Of a stretch of DNA of 64,000 bases, positions 46,057 to 57,841 are shown one piece after another. The translations under genes were made by a program, and so were the position numbers. This DNA comes from Norana najaformis (taxonomy: Eukaryota; Annelida; Clitellata; Crassiclitellata; Hormogastridae), in NCBI GenBank assembly GCA_964023275.1, contig OZ029920.1, positions 4,149,012-4,213,011 of the forward strand. The letters are read 5' to 3'. The notes under the pieces were generated by a model. That model worked only from the letters and a program-made list of their open reading frames with translations. It made no database searches and was not told the origin of the DNA. Numbering within the stretch: the stretch's first letter is position 1; every line of letters starts with the position of its first letter.

Positions 46057-46347
46057 TTGCAGTGGAACGCGGGTGGCCTCACGGTGCAACGTACTTATCA
46101 GCTTAAGCACTTCTTGTCCTGTTCAACTAATTCTCCAGACATTATATGTATTGAGGAGACGTTCTTAAAGGACAAAAAGGATTCCCCAAGAATTGAAAGA
46201 TATATCATTGTCAGAAAAGATTGCATGGCCAATGCTAAAGGAGGCCTAGCTACGTCTATACGATTAGGGTTAAATTTCAAAGTATTAGATAGGCCTACAC
46301 AAGAAATACCCCATATAGAAATGCAAGGTATCACAAGCAATCATTCT
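46057..46347 (+). pseudogene. LINE ORF2 N-terminus (APE-type endonuclease), truncated
   Basis: MQWNAGGLTVQRTYQLKHFL followed by PDIICIEETFLKD matches the start of an apurinic-type endonuclease domain (QWNxxG and the xxQET motif, with IEET here). KGGLATSIRLGLNFKVL follows. Only about 97 residues remain before the junction with the array. 45656-46056 probably holds the rest of ORF1 in broken frames. Confidence 0.75.
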
Positions 46348-48074
46348 TTCAGTACAGGTGTCTAAATGTAACCAAATATTTTTATTATCATTAGGGTTTA
46401 ATGACTTATAATGGCTGCCAGAGACACTCGGTTCGATCTTTCCTTAATTTGCATTTAATTTACAATATGTGCTCTTGTCAAATTTTATTGTTTAAACGAA
46501 TTTGTATTCTTGTTGAATTTTAATGACGAATGTACAACGACAACTTATGACTGCTAGGATCATTTAAGATGATCTTACCCATCTTCGCATGTATTATAAA
46601 CTTAGCTGGTTCAATCTACACAAGTTGTTCAGAAACCGAAAATTAAAAAAAATCAGTTAAGTAGCCCAGGAAATACCTTAATAAGCAATATTGGTAATTA
46701 ATATAAATATTTCATGTTTAAAGATATTTTATGGCCGTTAACGTCGACCTTCGCTTACTTTCGAAATTACCGCCGATATGATCACGATTTAACCAAAATT
46801 TCCAATACGTAATCCGAGGAAAAGGAATTTCAAAGTCACTTGTATTCTATCCAGTTTCTTACGATTTCTTATTCGACTTCATAACAAAATGAATTCGACC
46901 GTACTGCGCATGCCAATAAGTGTCTTTACTGTACAACTGAAACCAAAAAATTTAACTAAAATGTAGAATAAATAATGTCTGTGAAAGTGATTTAGAGGTG
47001 TCTAAACTTAGCCAAGTAATGCTTTGATTATTATTAGTAGTAGTAATATCAAGTTTTTAGCGACATCTTGAGCCTGCGAGAGCCTTTACGTGAAAGTTAG
47101 TCGGACTTATATAGAGTCTGAGAAGCGATTTAAAAGTGTCTATAGTTAACCTAATAATATCAGTAATTTAATCATATCATTAATCATATTTCAGTAGTAG
47201 TAATTTTAACCACAGCTTGTGGCTTATTTGGTTGTAGAAGTCCATCTTATCCACGTGGTGTCACGACCTGTGAGTTCCTTAAACCCACATGACCCGATCT
47301 TAATCTGGTTAATTGGACGTTTTCTCGGTTAGGCTAAGTATTTAAGAAAACAGCGAACATCGTGAGAGAAACAGAAACGGGAAGAGCGAGAGAGAGAGAG
47401 AGAGAAAGAGAGAGAAAGAGAGAGAAAGAGAGAGACAGAAGGAGCGAGAGAAAGCGAGAGAGAGCGACAGAGATAGAGACAGAGACAGAGAGTGACAGAC
47501 AGACAGACAGAGAGGCATTAGTGTATTCCATTTGCCATTTGTCAATAATGCCTGAGTTCATCGCTATGGAAACTTCTAAAATTCATAGTAAAGTTGATAT
47601 GGCTGAGGTTGGGTTTGTATTGATATGACTAGGTATCCAGGCTGAGGCCCTAGCAGAAGGGGGCAGCAGGGCCATGTGGCCGGGGCTTCACATGGTATGT
47701 GTCTTCATCTTAACATATTATTTTAGTCGACTTTAAACTAAGAAAGAAATATTCTTATTCCAACCAAACATTTCCTATTTATGATTCGGTAGCTAGCAAA
47801 AAATCTTAGGCATTCTTTTAATTTTTCTTATTAATTATAAATATTTATTTGTATTTTTTAATGATAATTAACTATTGCGATTTGATAGGCTTACGGTCTG
47901 CATGCTTCGAGATTGCGGCCTTATATCTCCAGTGGCCCAAGCCTCTGAATCTTTGAAGGGCCCTGGCTAGAACATCTCAACCGTACTCAATGCAATGTTA
48001 ATGTATCTACAGTACTAATGGTTTCGCCGAGTCATGCAGCAACCTATATCTTGTGGCAAAATTGTACCCCTCTC

Positions 48075-48320
48075 ACCGCCAACCTCAAAGAACCTCCCAT
48101 CGCCAACCTTAACCTTAGCCTCAGTCTCAACCTCCCATCGCCAACCTTAACCTCAACCTCAGTCTCAACCTCCCACCGCCAACCTTAACCTCAACCTCAG
48201 TCTCAACCTCCCACCGCCAACCTTAACCTCAACCTCAGTCTCAACCTCCCACCGCCAACCTTAACCTCAACCTCAGTCTCAACCTCCCACCGCCAACCTT
48301 AACCTCAACCTCAGTCTCAA
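48075..48320. repeat. 38 bp minisatellite
   Basis: About six units of roughly 38 bp, each containing AACCTCCCACCGCCAACC and TTAACCTCAACCTCAGTCTC. R copy 1 has only irregular AACCTC-rich sequence here, so the array expanded after the duplication. No spacers, so not a CRISPR. Confidence 0.88.
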
Positions 48321-49329
48321 ATTCCAAACTCAACCTCAACTAACTTCAACCAAACTCAGCCACAATCTGAACGGCCAACTTCAACCTCTACTAATCTCAA
48401 TCTCTTTATCAACCATCCTTCTGGACTGCCTGTAAAAGAAAGGATCAGATGATGCAGCAGTAGATGGTTGCGACAAAGAGGCAAAGCAGCAACAGATGTA
48501 GCCGACGAGCGGGAACTGTCGACGCTGATCTTCGTGTTCGAGCGCCTGATAAGTGCGCGATTGTAACCGCATGTTAGGAAATTAGATTAAGTGTTGTTTT
48601 ATACTGGGGTAATAAAAGTCGAAACGAAAAGACTACCGTGACCCTGCTTCTTGATAGACCACTGAACCTCACCGCGCGGACTGACATTTAGGAAGGCGCT
48701 GTTTAGGTCATCCTGGGGACTTTGGACCATGCGCCGAGAGGGCAAACACCCCGTGTTCCTTTCAATCTCAGCTGATTTCCTTTTAAATATATTTATTATG
48801 CTAAAGATTCGGTAAAATATGACGACGTTGTGACGGATTTCGCCTCAGTTTGAGCTATCCATCGGATATCTTTCTTTATCGCCATCAGTTCAACCGAGTA
48901 CAGACTGGAATACCAGCATATACACATTTTTTTGATACACTTATTGACTAGGTATAGCATAGTTCGCGGCAACTACATTGGCTTCTTTTAAAAACCGCTT
49001 CTATATATAAAGGTCGCCGTCGTCGTTCTACGATTCTGAAACTACTCGGTTCACGAACTCTGAACACGTGGTCATCAGTCAACTCGGGATGGAAGCCAGT
49101 TGGTTGGGTTCAGCGTGTGTGCGCGAGTCCGCAGCTGGTGACATTTCTAGTTATCTGAACACTGCTTGCTACATGACGGAATTTTTGTTGTTAATGACAC
49201 TTAACATCATTTAAGTTAGCGCAGGAAGCGCCTTTGTGAGGCACTTAAAAGGCGCTATACCAAGTTCCTACATGTATACATACATACATACATACAAAGG
49301 TGTGATGCTGGTAGTTTTCCATTACATTA
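48321..49329. other. Unrecognised sequence ending in a LINE-like 3' end
   Basis: After the R landmark near 48490-48530 the sequence is unlike other blocks. Near 49215-49290 GGCGCTATACCAAGTTCC followed by (CATA)n resembles the 3' end of a CR1/L2-like LINE with a simple tail. No coding frame was recognised. Confidence 0.35.
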
Positions 49330-49915
49330 AGTAAGTAAGAAAGTATGTATATTCTTCATTAACCAATAGCTAATCGCACATCGGTTTACAAGTATTTAAG
49401 AACACAAGAAAACTTAATATTCATACAACATCCTAAAAATAAAACACGCGTTAAATTGTCAGCAGGAGGAATAATAGGATCATGGGTGTGGGGCCGTAGG
49501 GAATAACTGAGGGTTTTAACTGGTGGGAGCAGCTGATGTAAGACACGATTTGAATTGTTCAAGATTGCTTTAAAGAGACGAGAATCGGCTATGCCATAGA
49601 GTTCATCGAACGTTGTGGTGTCCCCAGGAAGATAGCGGAGACGCACAAGTCTCCGCATCAAAGAATGGAGCCGAGCCCTGGCCTGTGCCCCAGCATAGCC
49701 CCACCACACGGGAGAGGCATACAGCATCCTGGCCAGTGTTGTGGCTCGGACGACGTCGTAGAGCCGAGGGCCAGTTAGGCCATGTGCTACAAGAATTCGT
49801 ATGGCATATAAAGACTGACTATGAATCCGATCAATATGAGAATCAAAATTTAACATACTAACCACCATTTGTTTAGTGTACCAGCTGTCTACTTTTTTCT
49901 CTGATAGCATTAAAG
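49330..49915 (-). pseudogene. LINE ORF2 C-terminal fragment with (ACTT)n tail
   Basis: An intact 174-residue minus-strand frame (49910 to 49386) contains FDSHIDRIHSQSLYAIRILV, LARMLYASPVWWGYAGAQAR and HSLMRRLVRLRYLPGDTTTF, then a typical C-terminus. This is the post-RT region of LINE polyproteins (YASPVWWG is common there). The 3' tail at 49331-49345 is a short GTAA/ACTT run. The 3' untranslated part matches 12150-12215. Confidence 0.8.
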
Positions 49916-50756
49916 GATGTTATTAACTATTGTGGTAGTTTCCAATGTTTAACGGCATCTTCACGTAACAATGGTCTTTGACGCCGATTGGAAAATTTTT
50001 CACTGTGTTAAGACTGTATCAATAAATAAGTTAGCAACTGGAATCAAAAAGAAGGCTATAATGTGTTCTAAAACGCGATTTAAAGGTGTCTAATGTTAGA
50101 TAAATATCAATACAAATTTATGTGTATTCACTCTTTACGACATGTAAGAACTTTACATTACCTTTCCATGCATAAACCTAGTTAATATAGTCTATTCATG
50201 TGGTTTAGTGACGCCCACTGACCCCGACAACAAAGGTTTCTTTCACGCACGCATGAAATATGTAGCCCTGTTTGCAAACAAGTGTATTAGTGAGAGTATC
50301 ACATGTTGAATGACGTCTTGTTCATGCAATTATCTCTTCCACGGTTCTCATATGGGCTCATAAAACAGATCATACAATACAGAGAATAATTCATATGATC
50401 CATATTAATTTAACGACATCTTACGGCAGCCAGCGCCGTCGATGTCGACCTTTCGTACCGTAGGGGCGAGGAAAGAAGCTAGCGATGGATAACAAGCGAT
50501 TTGTAGTTTCTGTTTAATGATGTTGCATTTTTAATAGTGCAGCAATATATAGCGCCTTTTCATGCGTTACAGGATGCCGCTTGCGCTAGCTGACGGTAGA
50601 TAGGTTGTTTATGTTTGCCGAAGTAGTGTGATATGAAAGGTGATTAGCGAAGCTCTAGTCCTTTATTCAGGCTTCGGACTGGCATCACTCCATTAGAAGC
50701 AACCGACGACTTTGCGAGAGATTTTAGCGAAAACTAGGAGTATATTGCATCGACAA

Positions 50757-51033
50757 AAAGGCGATTTAAAAGTATATAATCAGAGTAAAATCAAATATTC
50801 TTAATGAATTATAAGGTTAATTTTAGACACCTTTATATCGCTTCTTTCCATCGTTACATGTATTTCGAAATCGTTACAATATTTGATTTTACTCTGATTA
50901 TATGCTTTTAAATGGCCAGAACAGACAGCGATGAAAATAATGAATTATAAGGTTACTTTTAGACACCTTTATATCGCTTCTTTCCATCGTTACATGTATC
51001 TCGAAATCGTTTTCATCGCTGTATGTTCTGGCC
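50757..51033. other. Fold-back rearrangement (inverted and direct repeats)
   Basis: Segment A (50762-50800, AATCAGAGTAAAATCAAATA) returns inverted at 50882-50910. Segment B (GAATTATAAGGTTA...GTTACATGTAT, about 50806-50878) returns directly at 50940-51010. Segment C (GGCCAGAACAGACAGCGATG, 50914-50933) returns inverted at 51014-51033. The paralogous R copy 1 (42150-42300) has the simple order without the duplication. Confidence 0.8.
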
Positions 51034-51700
51034 ATCAAGAGTCTGAGATATTGACGTCAACGGTCGGGTCAACCACATAAATGTCATTAATTACCAGCGG
51101 ACACTGTTTATAATCGCCAGTTTTCCTCCTTATTAGCCGAGTAATAATACCTGGTATAGTAGAGGTTTTGGTCTAGAGATGCTGTGTCATTACAAAGATG
51201 ATTAGCGTCGCTTTCCTCCTCCTTTATCCAGACTTTGGACTGGCACCACCCCACCCGACTAAAGGCATCGGCGGAGGTAAACAGCCTATGTGGTGTTAAG
51301 GCTCATTAACAGCAACTAGTTCCTCTGTAAGCAAAACGTCACCAGTTACAGGTCCCAGTACACATGTTGAACCCATATAACGGCATCCCGTCTTTAGTAT
51401 TTTCCATTCTATAGCGACATCTGATGACTGCCAACGCCTTTTACGTGGACTATATTATATACACAAAAGCGCCAACACACTAATGATTGTAACATTACCG
51501 AACTTAAATGTAGCGATTAAACGAAAATTGGTTTTATATAACTTCCAGAAAAGCGATTTAAAGGTGTCTAAGTGCAACCTTGTATGTAGTACGCATTACT
51601 TTACGCCATATTATAAGCGCCCACAACGGCTGACATTGACCTCACCTCAATAATTAGCCAGAACCACCAGCGCATTTTTTCAAACTTTTACGACAACTTA

Positions 51701-53134
51701 TGATTTCTGTGGCTGTTGACTTCTTTAAATCTCCTATTTACCGATAAGTTGTTGTTCATGATTAACCGTGTCACTTGCGCCGGATCGATAAAAGGTGTAT
51801 AAAGTCCATAAAGTAATTCAAAGGTGTCTAAAGAGAGCAAATTTTTTCAGAGAAATCGCGTGTTTAACGAGGTCTTGGGGCTTTCAGTAGCAATGACTGC
51901 GACCTCTCTTTGCATTGCATTTTATTTACTAATCCCGAATTTCAGTACTTTCGTGAAGTCATACAGGAATTTGTTGAAAACCAGTAGCGTGTGTTTAGTG
52001 ACATCTTGTGGTTGAGATGACCGTTGACGTCGACTTAACCTCATCTTCCTATGCATGAACTTAGTTCAGTCTTCTCATATCGTTTATCTAAGAACTTCTA
52101 TAGCGCCACGGTAATAATGATCAAGGTATCAATCAATGGTCACTGCTAAGCAAAATCGTTGTTGAACCCAACTTCCATCTTAAGTCCGGTCGAAAGCCAA
52201 GGCGGAATTCAGAAGATATAGAGACATTCAACTGAGGAAATGAGTCAAGGAAGAGGTGAGTTTTTGGTCGAGATCTGAAGGCCAGCACAGACTTTGCCGA
52301 GTGAACATTAGCCGGAAGAGAGTTCCAGAGTCTAGGGCCAGCGACAGAAAAGGCAGACCTAAAGAGGGTTGTTTTTGTTGACGCAATAGTCAGATTAAGT
52401 CATCCAGACGGCCTGGCTGGGTAGAGACAAGTCTTGGGGGTCCATACAAAGTGAGGAAAGTGAGATTGGCTGAAGTTTAGAGTCTTGCATTGACTTAGCC
52501 AAGACGTTTAGACCTACTAACGCCTAATGCAAAAATTCTTTTAAATATGACAGTAATGTTTTTAGCCACGAGTCAACATTAGTAGTAGTATTTCCTATTA
52601 ATTAGATATACTGGCTGCATGGCCCTCTGCAGTCAACTTTCGGTTTCAATTATTCAGAACGGGGTTTGATCGCATTAGGATTGCACGCAAATGAACAATA
52701 TATAATATGTTGGAAAGACATTTAAAGGTGTCTACGCGTAGAATAATTATAATAATATTTTGCACTCTGTTTGAAACATTCCGTCTTTGGCTTCACAACA
52801 AATTCTTGTCTCCAGAGCCATTCACGCTAACCGCAGTACAGTTATTTTAATATAGCGATTAAACGAATTAGGAATATATAAAGTCAGAGGAAGCAATTCA
52901 AAGGTGTTTCAAAAGAGCCGACTGTTATTATTAAAATCAAGCGTTTGGAAAAGAATTATGGTTAAAAGTGGTTTTTAATGATCTGGTCCTTCATAAATCT
53001 CGAAATGCATAAATGATTTAATAATACAAATGATAGGTGACATCTTAATTATTAATTTTTAAGGCTATTATTATTATTATTATTATTTATTAAAATTACT
53101 ACTACTATTATCATCATCATTATCATTTTCGATA
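51701..53134 (+). repeat. Modules and S block, copy 2
   Basis: Modules at 51821 and cores near 51865 and 51995-52030. S landmarks match 12380-13560: the minus-strand LINE at 52190-52500, GACGTTTAGACCTACTAACG near 52504, TTTTTAGCCACGAGTCAACA near 52559. Modules follow at 52725 and 52875-52910, then ATT/CAT microsatellites 53066-53130. Confidence 0.6.
52190..52500 (-). mobile_element. LINE 3' fragment, decayed
   Basis: Reverse complement resembles the C-terminal coding sequence at 13025-13300 (for example AGAGTTCCAGAGTCTAGGGC and GAGGAAATGAGTCAAGGAAG on the + strand). The frame is broken. It has the same position within the S block as copy 1, so the LINE inserted before the block was duplicated. 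Confidence 0.65.
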
Positions 53135-53827
53135 TTTCCAGCTTGTGGCTGATTCAATGTGACGAAAAACTGCTGCTTTCTCCCGATAGGCGCTTTATAA
53201 ATAACGATCGTGTTGCTTCGAATTGTCGCGAAACGTCGCCAAGTGAAAGTCCACAATGCAACGCAAACATTGAGAAGATTCTTTTATCTGGGCGCTATAT
53301 GAAGTCAACTATTGCATTTGTAAACAGTCTAACCCGAGTCTCTAGGATATAGAGATAATGACAACGTTGGAGAGACAGACAGACAGACATACACACAGGA
53401 AAAGAGGGATGTGATGTTCGATGGATGAATGGATGGATTGATTGATTGATGGATGGATGGATGGATTGATGGATGGATGGATGGATGGATTGATGGATGG
53501 ATGGGTGGATGGCTGGATGAGCAGAGATGGGGAATCACAAGAATAAGAGACAAAACCAGAGATTAAGAAAGAGAGAGACAGAGGCAGAGAGACAGAGACA
53601 GACACAGACACAGACAGAGACACAGAGACACAGTGAGGAAGGTGGGGAGGCAGTGAGGGAGGGTGAGAGGCAGGGTGGTAGAGAGAGATACATAAATGAA
53701 ACGGAGCAAGTAGTGACGTCATCAAAAGTCCATTCGATCTGCCTTTGGACGGAGAAGAGCAACTGATATTTCGACGTCCAGCAAACAATCGACTTCCGCC
53801 AAGGCAAACAGACGAACAAGAGTGAGG

Positions 53828-53872
<45 letters not shown>

Positions 53873-54262
53873 GGCAGGCAGGCAGACACACAGACAGACA
53901 GACAGATACATACAGACACACCCAGGCACACACATGGAGTGACAAAAACGCAAACAGACAAATATAGCGAGTGAGAGGAACGCACACAAACACTCAAAAA
54001 GAAATACAGACAGATGGACAGTGACACAGACACATGTAGGCTGACAGACAGACAGACAAAAAGACAGAGTGTGACAGGAAGTCAAGCGGACATGCTAACA
54101 AACATCACAGACATACACACACAGATATCCGAACAGAGAGAAAGACAGTTTGTCTTTTCGCAGTAAAATTCCGACGAATAAAGAATTCGTCGTCGGTGGG
54201 GCGCTACATAATCTCACAGCAAGCGTTGACGTCTGGCGCGAACAACTAATCGTCTGCTTTTA
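53135..54262. repeat. D block, copy 2
   Basis: Paralogue of 36250-37440 with the same flanks (TTGTCGCGAAACGTCGCC near 53222, GGGGCGCTACATAATCTCAC near 54199, GACGTCTGGCGCGAACAACT near 54230). It contains (GGAT/GATT)n at 53413-53515, GACAGA-type runs at 53570-53690 and (GACA)n at 53829-53912. No gene. Confidence 0.75.
54171..54196. other. Hairpin in D block copy 2
   Basis: CCGACGA (54171-54177) pairs with TCGTCGG (54190-54196). An alternative 8 bp pairing is CGACGAAT (54172-54179) with ATTCGTCG (54185-54192). The bases differ from the copy-1 hairpin at 37331-37356 but the pairing is kept. Confidence 0.72.
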
Positions 54263-54514
54263 GTTCATTTCTGGTCTAACACGCACCGCGCCAAACTGCG
54301 GTGGCAACGGGACAATGGCACCAAGTGTGGTAAGATGAACGCTCAGGAGGTGAAACCGACGTATTTACATTAACTAGTGATATATTCTGTAAGAAAATGT
54401 AAAGTAAGGTAAAATAATAAAAATAATAATAATAATAGCAGTAGTGGTAGTAGTGGTAGCAGTAGAGGTAGTATGGTAGTAGTAGTAGTAGTAGCAGTAG
54501 TAGTGGTGGTAGTG

Positions 54515-54604
<90 letters not shown>

Positions 54605-54640
54605 ATGATAATAATAATAATAATAAATTTTAAAACAATT
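54263..54640. repeat. Short linker and (AGT)n microsatellite
   Basis: 54413-54640 is mostly AGT with GGT and AAT interruptions, including about 95 uninterrupted bp. AGT/ACT repeats recur near ACT-SINE tails across the window. Confidence 0.85.
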
Positions 54641-55220
54641 AAAAATAATAATAATAACGCATGAAAAGACAAGGCAAGACAGCCAAGAGAAGGCAATTTA
54701 ATTGACACATGTAAAACTCATTATACTTAATACATATCTCACCTTTTCTCAATTCACCTCAGCTGAACTCAAGTCACCTTCTCTTCTCACCGTAACTCAA
54801 ATTAACATCTCCATCGACACCTGCCTACACCCAATGCACTTTCCCCTCTGCCCGAGCTGTCAATATCGCCTGTAGACAGCTGCACCGCGCCAACTAATCC
54901 ATAGGGCGAAGCAGTCGGCGCCAGAAGCGCACGGTCTATAAAGACATGCGCAGAAACGCCTCAGGCATAGAGATCCAATTAGCAAGAGATAGGATCAATC
55001 TGTGCGCGGCATGCGTCACCTAGCGGTCGCCGGTAACCAGTTTACTGCGCGGACGACAAGGCGGTTGACATCGTCGCCTAAGACTCTGGTCGATGCGTTG
55101 GAAGGGACTTCGATTCCTGGTCTCGTCCGTAGACCATTTCTGCGAGGATAAGCGACGCAGACGTGTTGGAATATTCGCTTGAAGGAAAGTGTTTTAATGC
55201 AACAGACGCATAGATTCAGA
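54641..55220. other. Unrecognised GC-richer sequence
   Basis: No module landmarks. 55105-55125 carries GGGACTTCGATTCCTGG, similar to a tRNA B box, within a region that could be a decayed tRNA-derived SINE. No coding frame of note. Confidence 0.35.
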
Positions 55221-55560
55221 TGCAAGGTAAAGTTAAAATCTGTTGTAATCTTAGAAAAACTGGTTTAAATATCTTAAATTGGTTAGTTAAGGCTTGGTAA
55301 TGTAAAGTAATGTGATATAAATATATATAATATATATATAAGGCTTGGTAATGTAAAGTAATGTGATATACATATATATAATATACATATATATAATATA
55401 TATATTAAATATATATATTAGGCTTAAATTCTGTATGGTAGACAATGGTAAGGTTAGATAAGGTCATAATTATTTTATTATCTCTGCATTTATTAAGCGG
55501 CACTGTCTAATGACTTGGTATCAATCGATGGCGCCGAGCATTTGTGAGCAAAGGACTTGC
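55221..55560. repeat. T block, copy 2, with TATA-rich duplication
   Basis: Matches 13545-13800 (TAATCTTAGAAAAACTGG, GCATTTATTAAGC, CAATCGATGGCG). GGCTTGGTAATGTAAAGTAA occurs at 55291 and 55342, a tandem duplication with a 51 bp offset, each copy followed by TATATA-rich sequence to 55420. Confidence 0.65.
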
Positions 55561-55680
55561 TCAAGGTCTCCGTACAGTAACCGTCTCAGGAATGGAGGTT
55601 CGAACCCGTACTCTCCGCGTTACATGCCGATCGCTCTTATCAGTCGGCTGATGTGCCAAATGTTACGGCAAAGCAAGTCA
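55561..55680 (-). repeat. tRNA-like SINE head (SINE C)
   Basis: On the minus strand, GGCACATCAGCCGACTGATA (A-box region, from about 55657) leads through GCATGTAACGCGGAG to the B box GGGTTCGAACC (55590-55600). This is a tRNA-like 5' domain. It does not form a good functional tRNA end to end, so it is best read as a tRNA-derived SINE. Confidence 0.55.
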
Positions 55681-56690
55681 AGAGGATTTATATTGCGCCC
55701 TATCAGATATCTATTAAGATGCCGAATATGTAGGCAATATGTTTCTAATTACATTACTTTGCACCTGCAGTGTTCTTAGGTATTTATTTACCGAACCCAA
55801 AAGAAAGTAGGCCTGAGTTAGCAATTGCGCAATGCGCTCTGGTATTGCATTAATGGTTACCCGTACAAAATCTAACTGGACTGCCATTGCTTAAAGCCAC
55901 TTGGCTCACTTTTCACATAAATTTCATGGCAATTAAAATGTAATCTGGAGTTCGCGATTATTGTTATGTATATGCATGTAGCAAAGCATTTCTAACATGC
56001 CATTTAAAATTCTCAAAAGCGTTGCAAACACGGCTATTTAACTGCTGAAAAAGAATGTGGCTAAAGATAAACGGAGATTGAATGTCGAGATAAATCACTT
56101 TAAACAGTACGTAATTTAAAATTATGAATTCGAAGAATTTCCAGTAGGAAGTTTCGATGCATCAGAAATCCGATGTGCATGTATTGATGTGCTGCATAAA
56201 TTTACGCGAGTTTTAGTAACCATTAGTGTCGAGTGTTTAACGACATATTTTAGCCGCCAGAGGCGTTAACATCGAGTCTACATTTGCATACATTTAGCAC
56301 ATCCATCTACAACACATGAAAGATTAACGAACACGTTTAATTTATAACGCGGGGAAAACTGGTTTAAAGGTGTCTAAACGTAGCCTACTATTTAAAGCAG
56401 TTGCGTGTGCTTGGCGACATCTTACGTCAGCAAGAGTCGTTTTACGTGAAACTTGAAAGTTCCTGAGCGAACACGAGATATACATCTAGTTGGATAAAGC
56501 TACTTAAAGATGTCTAAGCAATATTAGTAATGATATCGAGTGTTGAGCGCCATCTTGCGACTGCCAAGGGTTTTGACATCGAACTTTCCTTCTGCAGTGT
56601 ATATGCAAAAGCCTTAGCAGCATCTTTTAAACCTATACGGGTATTGCAACATTACACTCTATTTATTTAGCGCTTGGTAGGATATCCAAC
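55681..56690 (+). repeat. U block, copy 2 and flanking modules
   Basis: 55681-55880 has no landmark. 55881-56450 matches 37441-37950 (GGCAATTAAAATGTAATCTG, AACAGTACGTAATTTAAAAT, AGGAAGTTTCGATGC, GAGGCGTTAACATCGAGTC). Modules are at 56367 and 56508, and a core is near 56550. Confidence 0.6.
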
Positions 56691-57394
56691 TACAAGCTCA
56701 TTTACTTATTCTCAAAAATTCCACACCGTCTTCGTCACACATCACCAGGCATAAATCGATGGCGCACCAGTGCATATCTGAAACTCCAGTCCATTCGAAT
56801 GGACGAGGCAAATGGGATGAGAGTCTAGCAGTTAAATAATTTAGGGAATATTCGTCCATTTTTAAAACTATTAAACTGACCAGAATATTATTAGGAATAG
56901 TTTTTAAGCGAACACTGATTCTGATGCACAATGTTCTTCAACAAAATGCAATTTTTAAAGATTATATTATATTAGATAACATTAAATTAACTTACATTAG
57001 ATCAGATTAAATAAAATTAAACGATATCTAGTCCTAATAAGTACGTTCTATGCATGAAAGTTATTCTTTGTATTAACCAACAATAAGGTTCGTTTGAATC
57101 CAATATAAGAGGAGGTCACCATCAAACGGCCCTGGCAGCCACAAGATATCGTTAAGCACTCGACAACACCAATAATTAAGAAAACATTTACAGGCATTTA
57201 ACTCACTTTTCAGCCAGAATATAATCTTTATTTTTTCGCTGAATTGCAAGTTTTATTGATCGATTGAATTTAACGGCTATGGAAGCCACAAGATGTCCTC
57301 AAAAAATTGCTGCTACAAATAAGTGCTCAGCTGTATTTGACACCTTAAAAACGTGCTGCTCTACCACTATAATTTATATAATGCACGTTCAATC
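56691..57394 (-). repeat. N block, copy 4
   Basis: ATAAATCGATGGCGCACCAG near 56751, CATGAAAGTTATTCTTTG near 57053, reversed core CAGCCACAAGATATCGTTAA near 57135, GAAGCCACAAGATGTCCTC near 57283, and AAGTGCTCAGCTGTATTTGA (57321). Confidence 0.65.
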
Positions 57395-57503
57395 GCCACT
57401 GCCTTGTTTGTGGGTAGTGCCAGTCCCAAGCCTGGATAAAGGAGGAGGGTGACGGCAACGGCCTTTGATGCCATAAGCTGTCGTTAAACTGCGGAACTAC
57501 TAC
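57395..57503 (+). repeat. ACT-SINE copy
   Basis: GCCACTGCCTTGTTTGTGGG to GCGGAACTACTAC. The 5' end lacks a few bases. AATC precedes and follows it (57391-57394, 57504-57507) and may be a short target-site duplication. Confidence 0.75.
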
Positions 57504-57592
57504 AATCACGAGCTATAACGGCAAGCAGTCCTGATGGAAGGTCCCTGTTAACAGCCGTGGCAGCAGGAAGTTGTTGAAGACTCCCAAATAAT

Positions 57593-57599
57593 ACTACTG

Positions 57600-57666
<67 letters not shown>

Positions 57667-57841
57667 CACTACCACTACCACTACTACCATTACCACTACT
57701 ACTACTACTACTACCACTACTACTACTACTACTACTAATACTAATACTACTACTACTAATAATAATAATTAAAGACTTCTCTCCTATTATTATTGTTGTA
57801 ATATTCATTCATTCATTCATTCATTCATTCATTCATTCATT
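57593..57841. repeat. (ACT)n and (TTCA)n microsatellites
   Basis: ACT/ACC/AAT repeats at 57593-57770 and (ATTC)n at 57806-57841. The (ACT)n run starts about 90 bp after the ACT-SINE at 57395. Confidence 0.88.

Larger units (their letters stand above)
43841..46347 (+). mobile_element. 5' part of an I/Jockey-like LINE, 3'-truncated
   Basis: About 420 bp of possible 5' leader (including TTAATCGTTGGATTAATTCG at 43884) precedes ORF1 (44265-45655). The beginning of ORF2 with an endonuclease domain follows (46057-46347). The element stops abruptly at the AGGTGTCTAAATGTAACC of an array module. Keeping the 5' end and losing the 3' end is the reverse of usual LINE truncation, so a deletion or recombination after insertion is likely. 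Confidence 0.75.
46348..51700 (+). repeat. R block, copy 2, expanded
   Basis: Colinear with 39901-42940: module at 46356, cores near 46395, 46540 and 46735, CATAACAAAATGAATTC near 46882, TTAATCTGGTTAATTGGACG near 47300, GA/GACA runs (47381-47512), GCATGCTTCGAGATTGCGGC near 47900, the minisatellite (48075-48320), CAGCAACAGATGTAGCCGAC near 48488, then a break. 50541-51560 resumes with TATATAGCGCCTTTTCATGC. Unlike copy 1 it contains about 2 kb (48520-50540) of extra sequence including a LINE. Confidence 0.72.

Noticed and set aside
48075-48320. Possible CRISPR array
   Set aside because: Units are contiguous 38 bp tandem repeats without unique spacers, in a eukaryotic context.
48100-48320. Interstitial telomere-like repeat (TTAACC-containing)
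   Set aside because: The TTAACC is only part of a 38 bp unit and is not tandem by itself.
49613-49861. 82-residue + strand frame
   Set aside because: Antisense to the LINE frame at 49386-49910.
53342-54085. 247-residue minus-strand frame
   Set aside because: Composition ([20 protein letters not shown]) is that of tetranucleotide repeats; no domain.
55561-55680. Functional tRNA gene on the minus strand
   Set aside because: A and B boxes are present, but the stems, especially the acceptor stem, do not close well; better read as a SINE head.
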